From positions 1,178,001 through 1,242,000 of the forward strand of contig JAIXWF010000013.1 of NCBI GenBank assembly GCA_027482185.1: a DNA stretch of 64,000 nucleotides, in the 5' to 3' direction. Source of the DNA: Opitutaceae bacterium (GTDB taxonomy: Bacteria; Verrucomicrobiota; Verrucomicrobiia; Opitutales; Opitutaceae). Within the stretch, counting starts at the first letter, position 1. Each line of letters begins with the position of its first letter. Both the position numbers and the translations under genes were made by a program. This document shows positions 34,552 through 41,684 of this stretch, in pieces. The notes below the pieces were generated by a model. It did no database searches. It was not told the DNA's origin and saw only the letters and a program-made list of their open reading frames with translations.

Positions 34552-34584
34552 AAGTTTTTTCCGCGCGCTTCGCGAAGTTTTTTC
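34552..34584 (-). repeat. Two direct repeats GAAAAAACTT upstream of the flagellin 2 promoter
   Basis: AAGTTTTTTC on the plus strand occurs at 34552-34561 and 34575-34584. The copies are 23 bp apart, about two helical turns, between the two divergent promoters. They could be an UP-like element or an activator site. Confidence 0.5.
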
Positions 34585-34599
34585 TAAACCCCGCGGACC

Positions 34600-34626
34600 T
34601 CAAGCCGACCGCGCGCGTGCCGATAT
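34600..34626 (+). promoter_or_regulatory. Sigma28-like promoter for fliD
   Basis: TCAA, 15 bp, GCCGATAT. The -10 core GCCGATA is perfect. It lies 35 bp upstream of the fliD ATG. Confidence 0.78.
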
Positions 34627-34661
34627 AGGGTGAGCGCGTCACCGCTTTTCTCTTCTTCGCC

Positions 34662-36383
34662 ATGGCCTCCACCAGTCTCCAAGTCGCCGGTCTCGCTTCC
34701 AACTTCGATTGGAAGGCGTTCACCGACCAGATCATGGAACTGGAGCGCGCCCCGGCGGCCCGTCTCGAGGCGGAGCAGACGAAGAACAACACCCAGAATT
34801 CGCTGCTCAGCACGTTGGGCTCGCGGCTCGCGGCGCTGAACGACGCCGCCGACGCGCTCACGAGCAGCCTTTTCGGCAAGCGCACGGCCACGTCGGGTAC
34901 CTCCGGTTCCACCTGGGGCGCCGCCGCGGCTGCCGATACCGCCACGGGCTCCTATCGTATCGCCGTGTCGCAGCTCGCCACAAGCGCGACCCTCACGGGC
35001 ACGAGCGACCGCGGCAGCCGGCTCGCGACGACTTCCGATGTCTCGGGCCTGACGCTCGCGAATCTGCCGATCAGCCAGGCCGTGACCGCCGGTACCTTCA
35101 CGGTCAACGGGCAGCAGGTGACGGTCGCGCTCACCGACTCGCTCGAAACGGTGTTCGACGCGATCGACACCGCGACCGGCGGCGATGTCACCGCGCAATA
35201 CGACCCGACGGAAGACAAGATCACGCTGACCAGCACGAACGGCAACGTTGTCCTCGGTGCGGCGAACGACAGCTCCAATTTCCTGCGCGCCCTCAAGCTC
35301 GGCAACAACGGCTCCGCCGCCGTCTCGAGTTCGGCCAAGCTCGGTGTGCTCAAGACTTCGGCCGCGCTCGCGAGCGCGAATCTCGCCACCGCCGTGACGG
35401 CGGTCGACGGTTCGGGCAACGGGTCGTTTTCGATCAACGGCACGTCCATCTCCTACAACGTCAATTCCGACTCCCTCACGGCCGTGATGAAGCGGATCAA
35501 CGACTCCGCCGCGGGCGTCAGCGCGGTCTACGACGCCGTGAACGACCGGGTGCAGCTGGTGAACAAGAGCACCGGCGACCTCGGCATCGCGGTGAGCGAA
35601 TCGTCCGGCGGCCTGCTCGGGGCGCTCGGGCTGACTTCCGGCGCGACGCTTGGCCGGGGCGACAACGCGCTGTTCACATTGAACGGGGGCGACACGCTCT
35701 CTTCGGCGAGCAATTCGCTCGATGTGTCGGCCCACGGCATCACGGGGCTGGTGGTCGACGTGAAGACCGCGACCACGGAGACGATCACCGTCGCGTCCGA
35801 CGCCTCCGCGATGCGGACCAAGGTCGACGCCTTCATCGCCAAGTTCAACGACGTCCAGCAGTTCATCGACACGAACACCCGCGTCTCCGCCGACAGCAAG
35901 GGCAAGGTCACCGCGGCGGCCCTGTCCGGCAACCGCGAGATCCAGGATTGGTCCCGTTCGCTGCGCACGATGGCCTTTGCCTCGGTGAGCGGGCTCTCGG
36001 GCACGATTTCCCGGCTCAACGATCTCGGCATCGATTTCAAATCCGGCACCAACGAACTCGAGGTCAGCGACGAGAGCGCGCTGACGGACGCTTTGGAAAC
36101 TTCCCCGGCCGACGTCGGCGAGTTTTTCTCCAAGGCCTCGACCGGCTTCGCGGCGAAGTTCGGGACGTATCTGGACAACGTCGTCGCGCAGAACGACGAC
36201 CAGAAAGAGCGCCTGACGAAGGCCAACACCAGTCTCGACGACCAGATCGCGGCCATCGACCGCAGGTTGACGCAGCAGCGTTCGCTGCTCGAATCCGCGT
36301 TCATCGCGATGGAAAACGCGCAATCCAAGATCAAGCAGCAGCAGACCGCGCTGGACGGCATGATCAGCCAGCTCTCCCGCTGA
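34662..36383 (+). CDS. fliD: Flagellar filament cap protein FliD (HAP2)
   Basis: The 573-residue protein has the FliD N-terminal domain (VAGLASNFDWKAFTDQIMEL, about 7-26). The long Thr/Ser/Ala-rich middle (about 70-330) contains several flagellin-hook-like segments. The FliD C-terminal coiled coil ends near residue 573 (DQIAAIDRRLTQQRSLLESAF, then MISQLSR). FliD caps the growing filament and folds incoming flagellin. It is divergent from flagellin 2, and its stop overlaps the next ATG as TGATG. There is no strong Shine-Dalgarno sequence upstream. Confidence 0.95.
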   Translation: MASTSLQVAGLASNFDWKAFTDQIMELERAPAARLEAEQTKNNTQNSLLSTLGSRLAALNDAADALTSSLFGKRTATSGTSGSTWGAAAAADTATGSYRIAVSQLATSATLTGTSDRGSRLATTSDVSGLTLANLPISQAVTAGTFTVNGQQVTVALTDSLETVFDAIDTATGGDVTAQYDPTEDKITLTSTNGNVVLGAANDSSNFLRALKLGNNGSAAVSSSAKLGVLKTSAALASANLATAVTAVDGSGNGSFSINGTSISYNVNSDSLTAVMKRINDSAAGVSAVYDAVNDRVQLVNKSTGDLGIAVSESSGGLLGALGLTSGATLGRGDNALFTLNGGDTLSSASNSLDVSAHGITGLVVDVKTATTETITVASDASAMRTKVDAFIAKFNDVQQFIDTNTRVSADSKGKVTAAALSGNREIQDWSRSLRTMAFASVSGLSGTISRLNDLGIDFKSGTNELEVSDESALTDALETSPADVGEFFSKASTGFAAKFGTYLDNVVAQNDDQKERLTKANTSLDDQIAAIDRRLTQQRSLLESAFIAMENAQSKIKQQQTALDGMISQLSR

Positions 36384-37099
36384 TGAGCGCCGCCGGCAAA
36401 CGACGCCTCCGGGCGATGCTCGCGGCGGCCTGGGTGGCAGCGGTCGCCGGCTGCATGCATCCCGGTCCCCAGGACTCCGCCCGGCTCGGTCCCTTCTACG
36501 AACCGAAAAATGTCATGGCGGAACCCAACCTCGGCGGCCTGCGCCGGGTGGTGGTGCTGCCGGTCTGGAGCGGCAACGTTGCGCCGGCCGAGACGGCCGC
36601 CGAGTTGGACGTCGAAGTCGCCAACGCGCTGCAGCGCACGCATCGCTTCGAGGTCGTGAACGTTTCCCGCGAAGACAGCCTCCGCCGCTTCCGCGTCGAA
36701 GCCTTCTCGTCAGCGTCGGCCCTGCCGCCCGATCTTTTCACCCGGCTCCAGCGGGAGTACGCGGCGGACGGTGTGCTGTTCGTCGACGTCACCGTTTACA
36801 AGGCCTACCGGCCCGTCGCGATCGGCTTTCGCGCGAAACTGGCGTCGATCGACGGCCAGCGCCTGATCTGGACCTTCGACAACGTGTTTTCATCCGAGGA
36901 TCCGGCCGTGGCCAACGCGGCGCGGCACCATTTCCTCGATTCCGACCAGCGCGGGGTGCCGGCGGACCTGACCCACAGTGTCCTGCAATCCCCGGCCCGG
37001 TTCGCGGCTTATGCCACGACGGCGATGTTTGCGACGCTGCCCCCGGTGCTCAACGCAGCCGCGGATCCCGAAATGGCCCGGGCCGCCGTTAGTCGCTAA
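36383..37099 (+). CDS. Lipoprotein coupled to fliD
   Basis: The 238-residue protein has a lipobox (AAAWVAAVAGC, Cys at about residue 23) and no recognised family domain. Residues 50-165 (LRRVVVLPVWSGN, LDVEVANALQRTHRFEVVN, EYAADGVLFVDVTVYKAYRP) suggest the alpha/beta CsgG/TolB-N-like fold of outer-membrane assembly lipoproteins. That is a fold guess. It is translated from a TGATG overlap with fliD, which implies a role in the flagellum, for example as a cell-envelope ring or secretion accessory like FlgP or FlgT. Its own stop overlaps the -35 of the next promoter. Confidence 0.7.
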   Translation: MSAAGKRRLRAMLAAAWVAAVAGCMHPGPQDSARLGPFYEPKNVMAEPNLGGLRRVVVLPVWSGNVAPAETAAELDVEVANALQRTHRFEVVNVSREDSLRRFRVEAFSSASALPPDLFTRLQREYAADGVLFVDVTVYKAYRPVAIGFRAKLASIDGQRLIWTFDNVFSSEDPAVANAARHHFLDSDQRGVPADLTHSVLQSPARFAAYATTAMFATLPPVLNAAADPEMARAAVSR

Positions 37100-37123
37100 A
37101 GTCCGCGCAATTTTGTCCGATAT
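37097..37123 (+). promoter_or_regulatory. Sigma28-like promoter for the FlgM-like/fliS operon
   Basis: TAAA, 15 bp, TCCGATAT. The -35 is perfect and uses the TAA stop of the lipoprotein gene. One mismatch lies in the -10 core. Confidence 0.72.
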
Positions 37124-37196
37124 TGTTCCAAATCCTTCACGGCGTTCCCTGTATCCGACCATCAGCGGCTGACCGTAACGTCCTCCGAACTCGCCA

Positions 37197-37481
37197 ATGA
37201 TTACCTCTACATCTTCCACCGACCGTCCGGTCCGGCCCGAAATGGTCGCCCCGGCGGGGCAGACCGCGGCCCGTCCCCTCGCGCCGCGTCCGGATCGGAT
37301 TTCGACGGAGAGCGCCGCCTTTCTGCGCGCCGAGTTGGCCCGCCAGCCCGAAATTCGTCCCGAGGTCGTCGCCCGCGGCAAGGAATTGGCCGCGGATCCT
37401 TCCTATCCGTCGTTCGAGACGCTGCGCAACGTCGCGCAGCAGATTCTCAAGGCGCCGGACCTGAGCGAAAGCGAAGCCTGA
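37197..37481 (+). CDS. Small protein, candidate anti-sigma28 factor (FlgM-like)
   Basis: The 94-residue product has a disordered, Pro/Arg-rich first half. A C-terminal helical region follows (SAAFLRAELARQPEIRPEVV, ARGKELAADPSYPS, LRNVAQQIL). Size, layout and the R-x-x-x-V...A/L-x-x-IL helix pattern resemble FlgM, whose C-terminal half binds sigma28 and which is secreted through the finished hook. Like flgM in enterobacteria it sits behind its own sigma28-like promoter, here together with fliS. Sequence similarity is too low for a firm call; a FlaG-like or other small flagellar protein is an alternative. Confidence 0.5.
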   Translation: MITSTSSTDRPVRPEMVAPAGQTAARPLAPRPDRISTESAAFLRAELARQPEIRPEVVARGKELAADPSYPSFETLRNVAQQILKAPDLSESEA

Positions 37482-37491
37482 GCCCGACCCC

Positions 37492-37914
37492 ATGGTCGCC
37501 ACTGGCTACGCGCGGACCTACCGCGCCAACGCGATTCTGACCGCGAGCCCAGGGCAGCTCGTGCTGATGCTCTACGACGGGGCCCTCAAGGCCATCGGCC
37601 TCGCGCGGGAAGCCTTCGAGAACACCGCCGATCCGAAACGGATCGAGACGATCAACACGCAGTTGCTGAAGGCGCAGGCCATCATCGGCGAACTGCAAAA
37701 CGGCCTCAACCTGGAGGTGGGCGGCGAGTTCGCCCGCACCATGCACCGGCTGTACGATTATCACAACCGGCGCCTCCTCGAGGCGAACATCCGGAAACAG
37801 GTCGAACCCGTGGTCGAGGTGGAGCGGCTCGTGCGCGAGCTGCGCGACGCCTGGGCCCAGATGCTGTCCCAGCAGGACGGCGGTTCCATCGAGCATATCC
37901 GCGGCGTCGCCTGA
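37492..37914 (+). CDS. fliS: Flagellin export chaperone FliS
   Basis: The 140-residue protein matches FliS over its length: YRANAILTASPGQLVLMLYDGALKAI, then the four-helix core ending EVERLVRELRDAWAQML. FliS binds the C-terminal D0 helix of flagellin and prevents early polymerisation. It starts 10 bp after the FlgM-like gene and is followed 2 bp later by a FliT-like gene, the usual fliS-fliT order. Confidence 0.95.
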   Translation: MVATGYARTYRANAILTASPGQLVLMLYDGALKAIGLAREAFENTADPKRIETINTQLLKAQAIIGELQNGLNLEVGGEFARTMHRLYDYHNRRLLEANIRKQVEPVVEVERLVRELRDAWAQMLSQQDGGSIEHIRGVA

Positions 37915-37916
37915 CC

Positions 37917-38285
37917 ATGTCCGCAACCGCGCAAGACTGCGCGCGGATGGTGACCGCGCTCGCCGACCTGGCCGACCAGGAAGGAGCGGCGCTGCGGGCC
38001 GGGGATTATGCCGCCGTCGCCGGGATCCAGACGCGCTGCGCGCCCTTGCTCGAATTCCTGTCCGCGCACGCCGAAACGATGCGGGACCGGGCCGACCTCG
38101 TCGGCGAACTGCGCCGCATCCGGGCGTTGCGCAACGCGAGCTCCTCGCACCTGCAAAACCGTTTGGACGAGACCCGCGACGAACTCGGCACGCTGCAATC
38201 CTCGCGCCGGCGCCTCAATCAGGTCGCGCCCGCCTACGGCCACGCCGCGTCGGCGCCGCGCCGGCAGGTGAGTTTTGTCGGTTGA
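37917..38285 (+). CDS. FliT-like helical protein after fliS
   Basis: The 122-residue all-helical protein contains HLQNRLDETRDELGTLQSSRRRL at its C-terminal half. The layout resembles FliT/FlgN-like chaperones that keep FliD or junction proteins export-competent. Position immediately after fliS (2 bp gap) supports a flagellar chaperone role; sequence similarity alone is weak. It may be functionally related to the FlgN-like protein at 7417. Confidence 0.55.
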   Translation: MSATAQDCARMVTALADLADQEGAALRAGDYAAVAGIQTRCAPLLEFLSAHAETMRDRADLVGELRRIRALRNASSSHLQNRLDETRDELGTLQSSRRRLNQVAPAYGHAASAPRRQVSFVG

Positions 38286-38372
38286 TTCGCCGGGTCGCCG
38301 ATCGCGTCTCCGGCCGGACTTCGTGCCGCGGGACTGCGCGGATTCGGTTTCCGATTCGGTCCCGTCAGGCGC

Positions 38373-38398
38373 AAAAAAAAACCCGGCCGGAGCCGGGG
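38373..38398 (-). terminator. Rho-independent terminator for the gene at 38430
   Basis: On the minus strand, CCCGGC-tccg-GCCGGG is followed by a run of about nine T. It lies 32 bp after the stop codon. Confidence 0.9.
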
Positions 38399-38429
38399 TC
38401 GTAGGCGTAACGAAAAGGGTTCGGAGCCT

Positions 38430-38840
38430 TCAGCCGGCCGCCATCGCGAGGGGCTGCAGACCTTGCGCGTCGGCTTCGGCCGACGTGATCGTGGCCATCG
38501 CCGGCGGACCTTCGAGCCAAGCGGAAGCAACCCGGGACGCCTCGAGTTTCCAATTGGTGCTGGGCGTCGAGTAGACGGCGAGCACCGGGAAGGCCTCGCT
38601 GCCTTTCCAACTGAGGTTGGCTTTCAGGCACAGCGAACCGTCGGCCAGGACGAAGGCCTGGAGGAAGATGGAACCGCCCGGGTAGGGGAGGTCGGCCGCT
38701 GGTCGCGGCGTCAGCGTCAACCGGGCGAGCCCGTGGCTGAAATTCACCATCCGGATCGAGTCCCACGCCCCGCCGTCGACGACGGGGGATTCGGCGATGA
38801 GCGATTTTTCGACATCGGAAAGGAAGGAGAGCAGGCGCAT
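38430..38840 (-). CDS. Unknown 136-residue protein in the flagellar region
   Basis: I recognise no family. The protein has no signal peptide or membrane segment. It is predicted as mostly beta (VNFSHGLARLTLTPRP, GSIFLQAFVLADGSLCLKANLSW) with a short N-terminal helix (MRLLSFLSDVEKSLIAES). It has its own sigma28-like promoter (38851-38877) and a strong terminator, so it is a monocistronic late-flagellar gene if the promoter is real. The predicted transcript start is only about 4 nt before the ATG, suggesting nearly leaderless translation. A role as a filament, motor or secretion accessory is inference. Confidence 0.7.
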   Translation of the reverse strand: MRLLSFLSDVEKSLIAESPVVDGGAWDSIRMVNFSHGLARLTLTPRPAADLPYPGGSIFLQAFVLADGSLCLKANLSWKGSEAFPVLAVYSTPSTNWKLEASRVASAWLEGPPAMATITSAEADAQGLQPLAMAAG

Positions 38841-38850
38841 GGCAAGGAGG

Positions 38851-38877
38851 AGATCGGCTCCGGCGGGGCAAACTTGA
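38851..38877 (-). promoter_or_regulatory. Sigma28-like promoter (minus) of a palindromic divergent pair
   Basis: Read on the minus strand: TCAAGTTT, 11 bp, GCCGATCT. It matches the classical TAAAGTTT-N11-GCCGATAA at all but three positions. Confidence 0.78.
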
Positions 38878-38888
38878 GCGGATTTCGC

Positions 38889-38915
38889 TCAAGTTTCGCG
38901 GTCCCGTGCCGTTCC
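38889..38915 (+). promoter_or_regulatory. Sigma28-like promoter (plus) of a palindromic divergent pair
   Basis: TCAAGTTT, 11 bp, GCCGTTCC. The two -35 boxes form the inverted repeat AAACTTGAGCG-gattt-CGCTCAAGTTT. The transcript would start at or next to the ATG at 38922. Confidence 0.6.
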
Positions 38916-38921
38916 CCGGCC

Positions 38922-39368
38922 ATGCCCCCCGGCGTTTTGCCCCCCAGCCCCGGGAATTTTGCCCCCCAGCCCGCGGCGGTCGCGACGGAACCGTTGCCGT
39001 CCCGCGCCATTCTTTTGGTCGAGGACGACGATGCCGTGGCGGGGTTGATCGGGATGATTTTGGGCCGCTCCGGCCACACCGTGGTCCGGGCGCGCTCCTG
39101 CGCCGAGGGCCTCCGGTGCTTCCGCACGGAAGGGGACCGCGTGGCCCTGGCGATTGTCGACGCCGGTTTGCCCGACGGCGACGGGGCCCTCATCGGCCGG
39201 CGGCTGCGCGAACTCGCGCCGTCCCTGCCGGTGCTGCTCACCAGCGGTCGCGACCGGAGCCGTTTCGCCGCGTCCTGCGCCGACCCGCGGGTGGGTTACC
39301 TGGCGAAACCCTTCCGCCCGGCCGAAGTCGCGACGGCGGTGGGGCGTTTGCTGGGCGGGACCTACTGA
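38922..39368 (+). CDS. Single-domain response regulator
   Basis: The 148-residue protein has a Pro-rich lead (residues 1-27), then one receiver domain. The acidic pair lies in ILLVEDDDAVAG, acceptor Asp80 in AIVDAGLPDGDG, Ser/Thr in LLTSGRDRS, and Lys in YLAKPFRPAEV. There is no output domain, so it acts by protein contact or phosphotransfer. The ATG at 38922 coincides with the predicted start of transcription from the sigma28-like promoter, implying a leaderless message. The open frame further upstream runs antisense through another gene and is not real. Confidence 0.85.
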   Translation: MPPGVLPPSPGNFAPQPAAVATEPLPSRAILLVEDDDAVAGLIGMILGRSGHTVVRARSCAEGLRCFRTEGDRVALAIVDAGLPDGDGALIGRRLRELAPSLPVLLTSGRDRSRFAASCADPRVGYLAKPFRPAEVATAVGRLLGGTY

Positions 39369-39478
39369 GGCGGAAATTCCCGGGGGGCTAGGCGCGAACA
39401 TTTGTTTGAATCGGCCGGAGGGCCTCCCTTTATTGGCAGCGCTCAGCTTCGCTTCCTGCCCTCCATCGCCGCCCGCTC

Positions 39479-40960
39479 ATGTCATTCGAGAAAATCCTGA
39501 TCGTCGAAGACGATTTGGTCGTCCGCAACCTGCTCCAAAGCATTTTCATGCGGCACAAATTGCCGGTGAGCGTGGCGGGCAGTCTGGCGGAAGCGCAGGC
39601 GCACCTCGCCCGGGAGCAGTTCGATCTGATGATGCTCGATTTGCGGCTGCCCGACGGCGACGGCCTCAAGTTTCTCGAACAGGTCGCCACGATCCCCGAG
39701 CGGCCGCTGGTCGTGATGGTCACGGGCTTCGGGTCGATCGAATCCGCCGTCGCCTGCATGCGGGCCGGCGCCTTCGACTATGTGCTGAAGCCGTTTTCGC
39801 CGTCGCAGATCGACGTGATTTTGCGGAAGGCGCAGACCTACCGCCAACTCGTCAAGGTCAACAATCTCCTCAGCGACAACCCCGACGACGAAGACGGCCT
39901 GCTGGTCGGCCGCAGTCCGGCGATGACGCGTTTGCGGCAGCTGATCGACCGCGTCGCCCCGACCGATGCCACCGTGCTCGTCACGGGCGAGAGCGGCACC
40001 GGCAAGGAAATGATCTCCCGCGAATTCTACCGCCGCAGCCCGCGCCGCGGCCAGCCGTTCATCAAGGTCAACTGCGCCGCCGTTTCCCAGACCCTGATCG
40101 AGAGCGAATTTTTCGGCCATGAGCGCGGCGCGTTCACCGGCGCGACGGAGCGGCGCGAGGGTCGTTTCGAACTGGCGAACAACGGGACGCTCCTGCTCGA
40201 CGAGGTCAGCGAAATCCCGCCCAGCTTGCAGGCGAAGCTTCTGCGCGTGCTGCAGGAGCGCGAATTCGAACGCGTCGGCGGCAGCCGCACGATCAAGGTC
40301 AACGTCCGCATCATCGCGACCTCCAACCGCGACCTGATGAGCAACGTGACCAAGGGCGAATTCCGGCAGGATCTCTATTACCGGCTCAACGTGTTCCCGG
40401 TCCATGTGCCGGCGCTGCGGGAACGGACCGAGGACATTCCGCTGCTTGCGGACCACTTCCTCATGCGTTTCACGCGCAAACACGGCGTGCGGGTCACCGG
40501 ATTTTCCGATTCCGCGCGCGCGGCCCTGCTCGCGTACCGCTGGCCGGGCAATGTCCGCGAACTCCAGAACACCGTCGAACGCGCCGTGATTCTGAGCGAA
40601 TCCGGCCGGCCCGTGTCCGCGGCCGCGCTCGGCCTGCCGGGCGATCTCACCGCCACCGACGCCAATTCGATGGCGCCGTGGGGCGAGACCGATCCCGTCG
40701 GCTTCGTCAACGACGGGGCGGCGCCCGCTCCTGCGTCGGTGGCGGTCGAGACGTCCGGTCTCACCGACGGCAACGGCCAGGTGCTGCGCCTCGAGGAATT
40801 GGAAAAACAGGCGATCCGCGCCGCCCTGCGGCAGACCGCGGGCAACCGCACGCAGGCCGCGGCGGCGCTCGGCATCAGCATCCGGACCCTGCGCAACAAA
40901 CTGCAGGAGTACCGCGACGCCGGCGACCCGATCGACGCCGGCGTCGAGTCCGAGGTCTGA
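39479..40960 (+). CDS. NtrC-family sigma54-dependent regulator
   Basis: The 493-residue protein has a receiver (acceptor Asp54 in MMLDLRLPDGDG) and an AAA+ domain with Walker A GESGTGKE (near 170). GAFTGA (near 217) is the sigma54-contact loop, and LLLDEVSEI is Walker B. A C-terminal Fis-type helix-turn-helix follows (LRQTAGNRTQAAAALGISIRTLRNKLQEY). Proteins of the FleR/FlgR type control hook and basal-body genes with sigma54. Given its place among flagellar genes that is a reasonable role, although no sigma54 promoter was found in the window. Confidence 0.93.
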   Translation: MSFEKILIVEDDLVVRNLLQSIFMRHKLPVSVAGSLAEAQAHLAREQFDLMMLDLRLPDGDGLKFLEQVATIPERPLVVMVTGFGSIESAVACMRAGAFDYVLKPFSPSQIDVILRKAQTYRQLVKVNNLLSDNPDDEDGLLVGRSPAMTRLRQLIDRVAPTDATVLVTGESGTGKEMISREFYRRSPRRGQPFIKVNCAAVSQTLIESEFFGHERGAFTGATERREGRFELANNGTLLLDEVSEIPPSLQAKLLRVLQEREFERVGGSRTIKVNVRIIATSNRDLMSNVTKGEFRQDLYYRLNVFPVHVPALRERTEDIPLLADHFLMRFTRKHGVRVTGFSDSARAALLAYRWPGNVRELQNTVERAVILSESGRPVSAAALGLPGDLTATDANSMAPWGETDPVGFVNDGAAPAPASVAVETSGLTDGNGQVLRLEELEKQAIRAALRQTAGNRTQAAAALGISIRTLRNKLQEYRDAGDPIDAGVESEV

Positions 40961-41085
40961 ACGGGCCCCGCGCTCCGGGCGGTCCGCGGCGGGACGGCCG
41001 CGTAGTTTTTGTCACCGTTGGCGCCGTGCGGTTCGCGCCGGCGCCGAGGATTCGCGAATTTTCCGGAATTCGCACCCTTCCTCGT

Positions 41086-41112
41086 TAAACCACCGCCTGA
41101 ATCGGCCGATAT
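41086..41112 (+). promoter_or_regulatory. Sigma28-like promoter for cheX and the REC-REC-STAS gene
   Basis: TAAA, 15 bp, GCCGATAT, a perfect -35 and -10 core. The last two bases overlap the ATG at 41111, which therefore cannot be the translation start of this transcript. Confidence 0.78.
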
Positions 41113-41143
41113 GCAGGTATTCATCCGCAACCCTGCCGATCTC

Positions 41144-41668
41144 ATGCCCGCCACCGCTGAAATTACCGAAGCGCTGATCCGAGAGTACATCAATCGCGCT
41201 GTCACCGATGTTTTCAAAACGATGGTCGGCCGCGAGCCGTCCTTCAGTACGCCGGCCGATACCCCGCAGCTTTCCCAGTCGCTCACGCCGCCCGACCGCC
41301 CGCAGGTCGTCGGCACCGTCGGCTTTCTGGGCGACGTCAACGGACTCGTCTATCTCCACCTCGACCTCGCCTTCGCGCGGCTGTGCACCTGCCACCTCCT
41401 CGGCATGACGGAACAGGAACTCGAGGAGGCGGGCGACGAAGTGATCAACGACGCGATCGGCGAGATGACCAACATGACGGTCGGCAGTTTCAAGAACGGC
41501 CTCTGCGACGCCGGCTATCCGTGCAAGCTCACGATCCCGTCGATTTTGCGCGGCACCAATTTCTCCATCGAGCCCATCAGCTCGGCGGTGCGGCACGTTT
41601 ACTTCTTCGACTGCGCGGAACACCGCGTGGTCGCCGACATCCTCATGAAGTCCGACGACCAGGGCTGA
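41144..41668 (+). CDS. cheX: CheX-type chemotaxis phosphatase
   Basis: The 174-residue protein has the CheC/CheX fold with the active-site pattern E-x-x-N in NDAIGEMTNMTVGSFKNGL. It keeps the acidic and amide residues needed to dephosphorylate CheY-P. A single such motif and an N-terminal helix (ITEALIREYINRAVTDVF) point to CheX rather than CheC. The frame opens at 41009 and has an ATG at 41111 inside the promoter -10, so I chose the ATG at 41144, giving a leader of about 25 nt. It is followed after 16 bp by the REC-REC-STAS gene. Confidence 0.85.
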   Translation: MPATAEITEALIREYINRAVTDVFKTMVGREPSFSTPADTPQLSQSLTPPDRPQVVGTVGFLGDVNGLVYLHLDLAFARLCTCHLLGMTEQELEEAGDEVINDAIGEMTNMTVGSFKNGLCDAGYPCKLTIPSILRGTNFSIEPISSAVRHVYFFDCAEHRVVADILMKSDDQG

Positions 41669-41684
41669 AGCCAATTCCTCCACC

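Noticed and set aside
39387-39420. Possible sigma28 site before the NtrC-family gene (CGAA-N15-GCCGGAGG)
   Set aside because: Both boxes have too many mismatches, although TTGAATCGGCCG resembles the cheX site.
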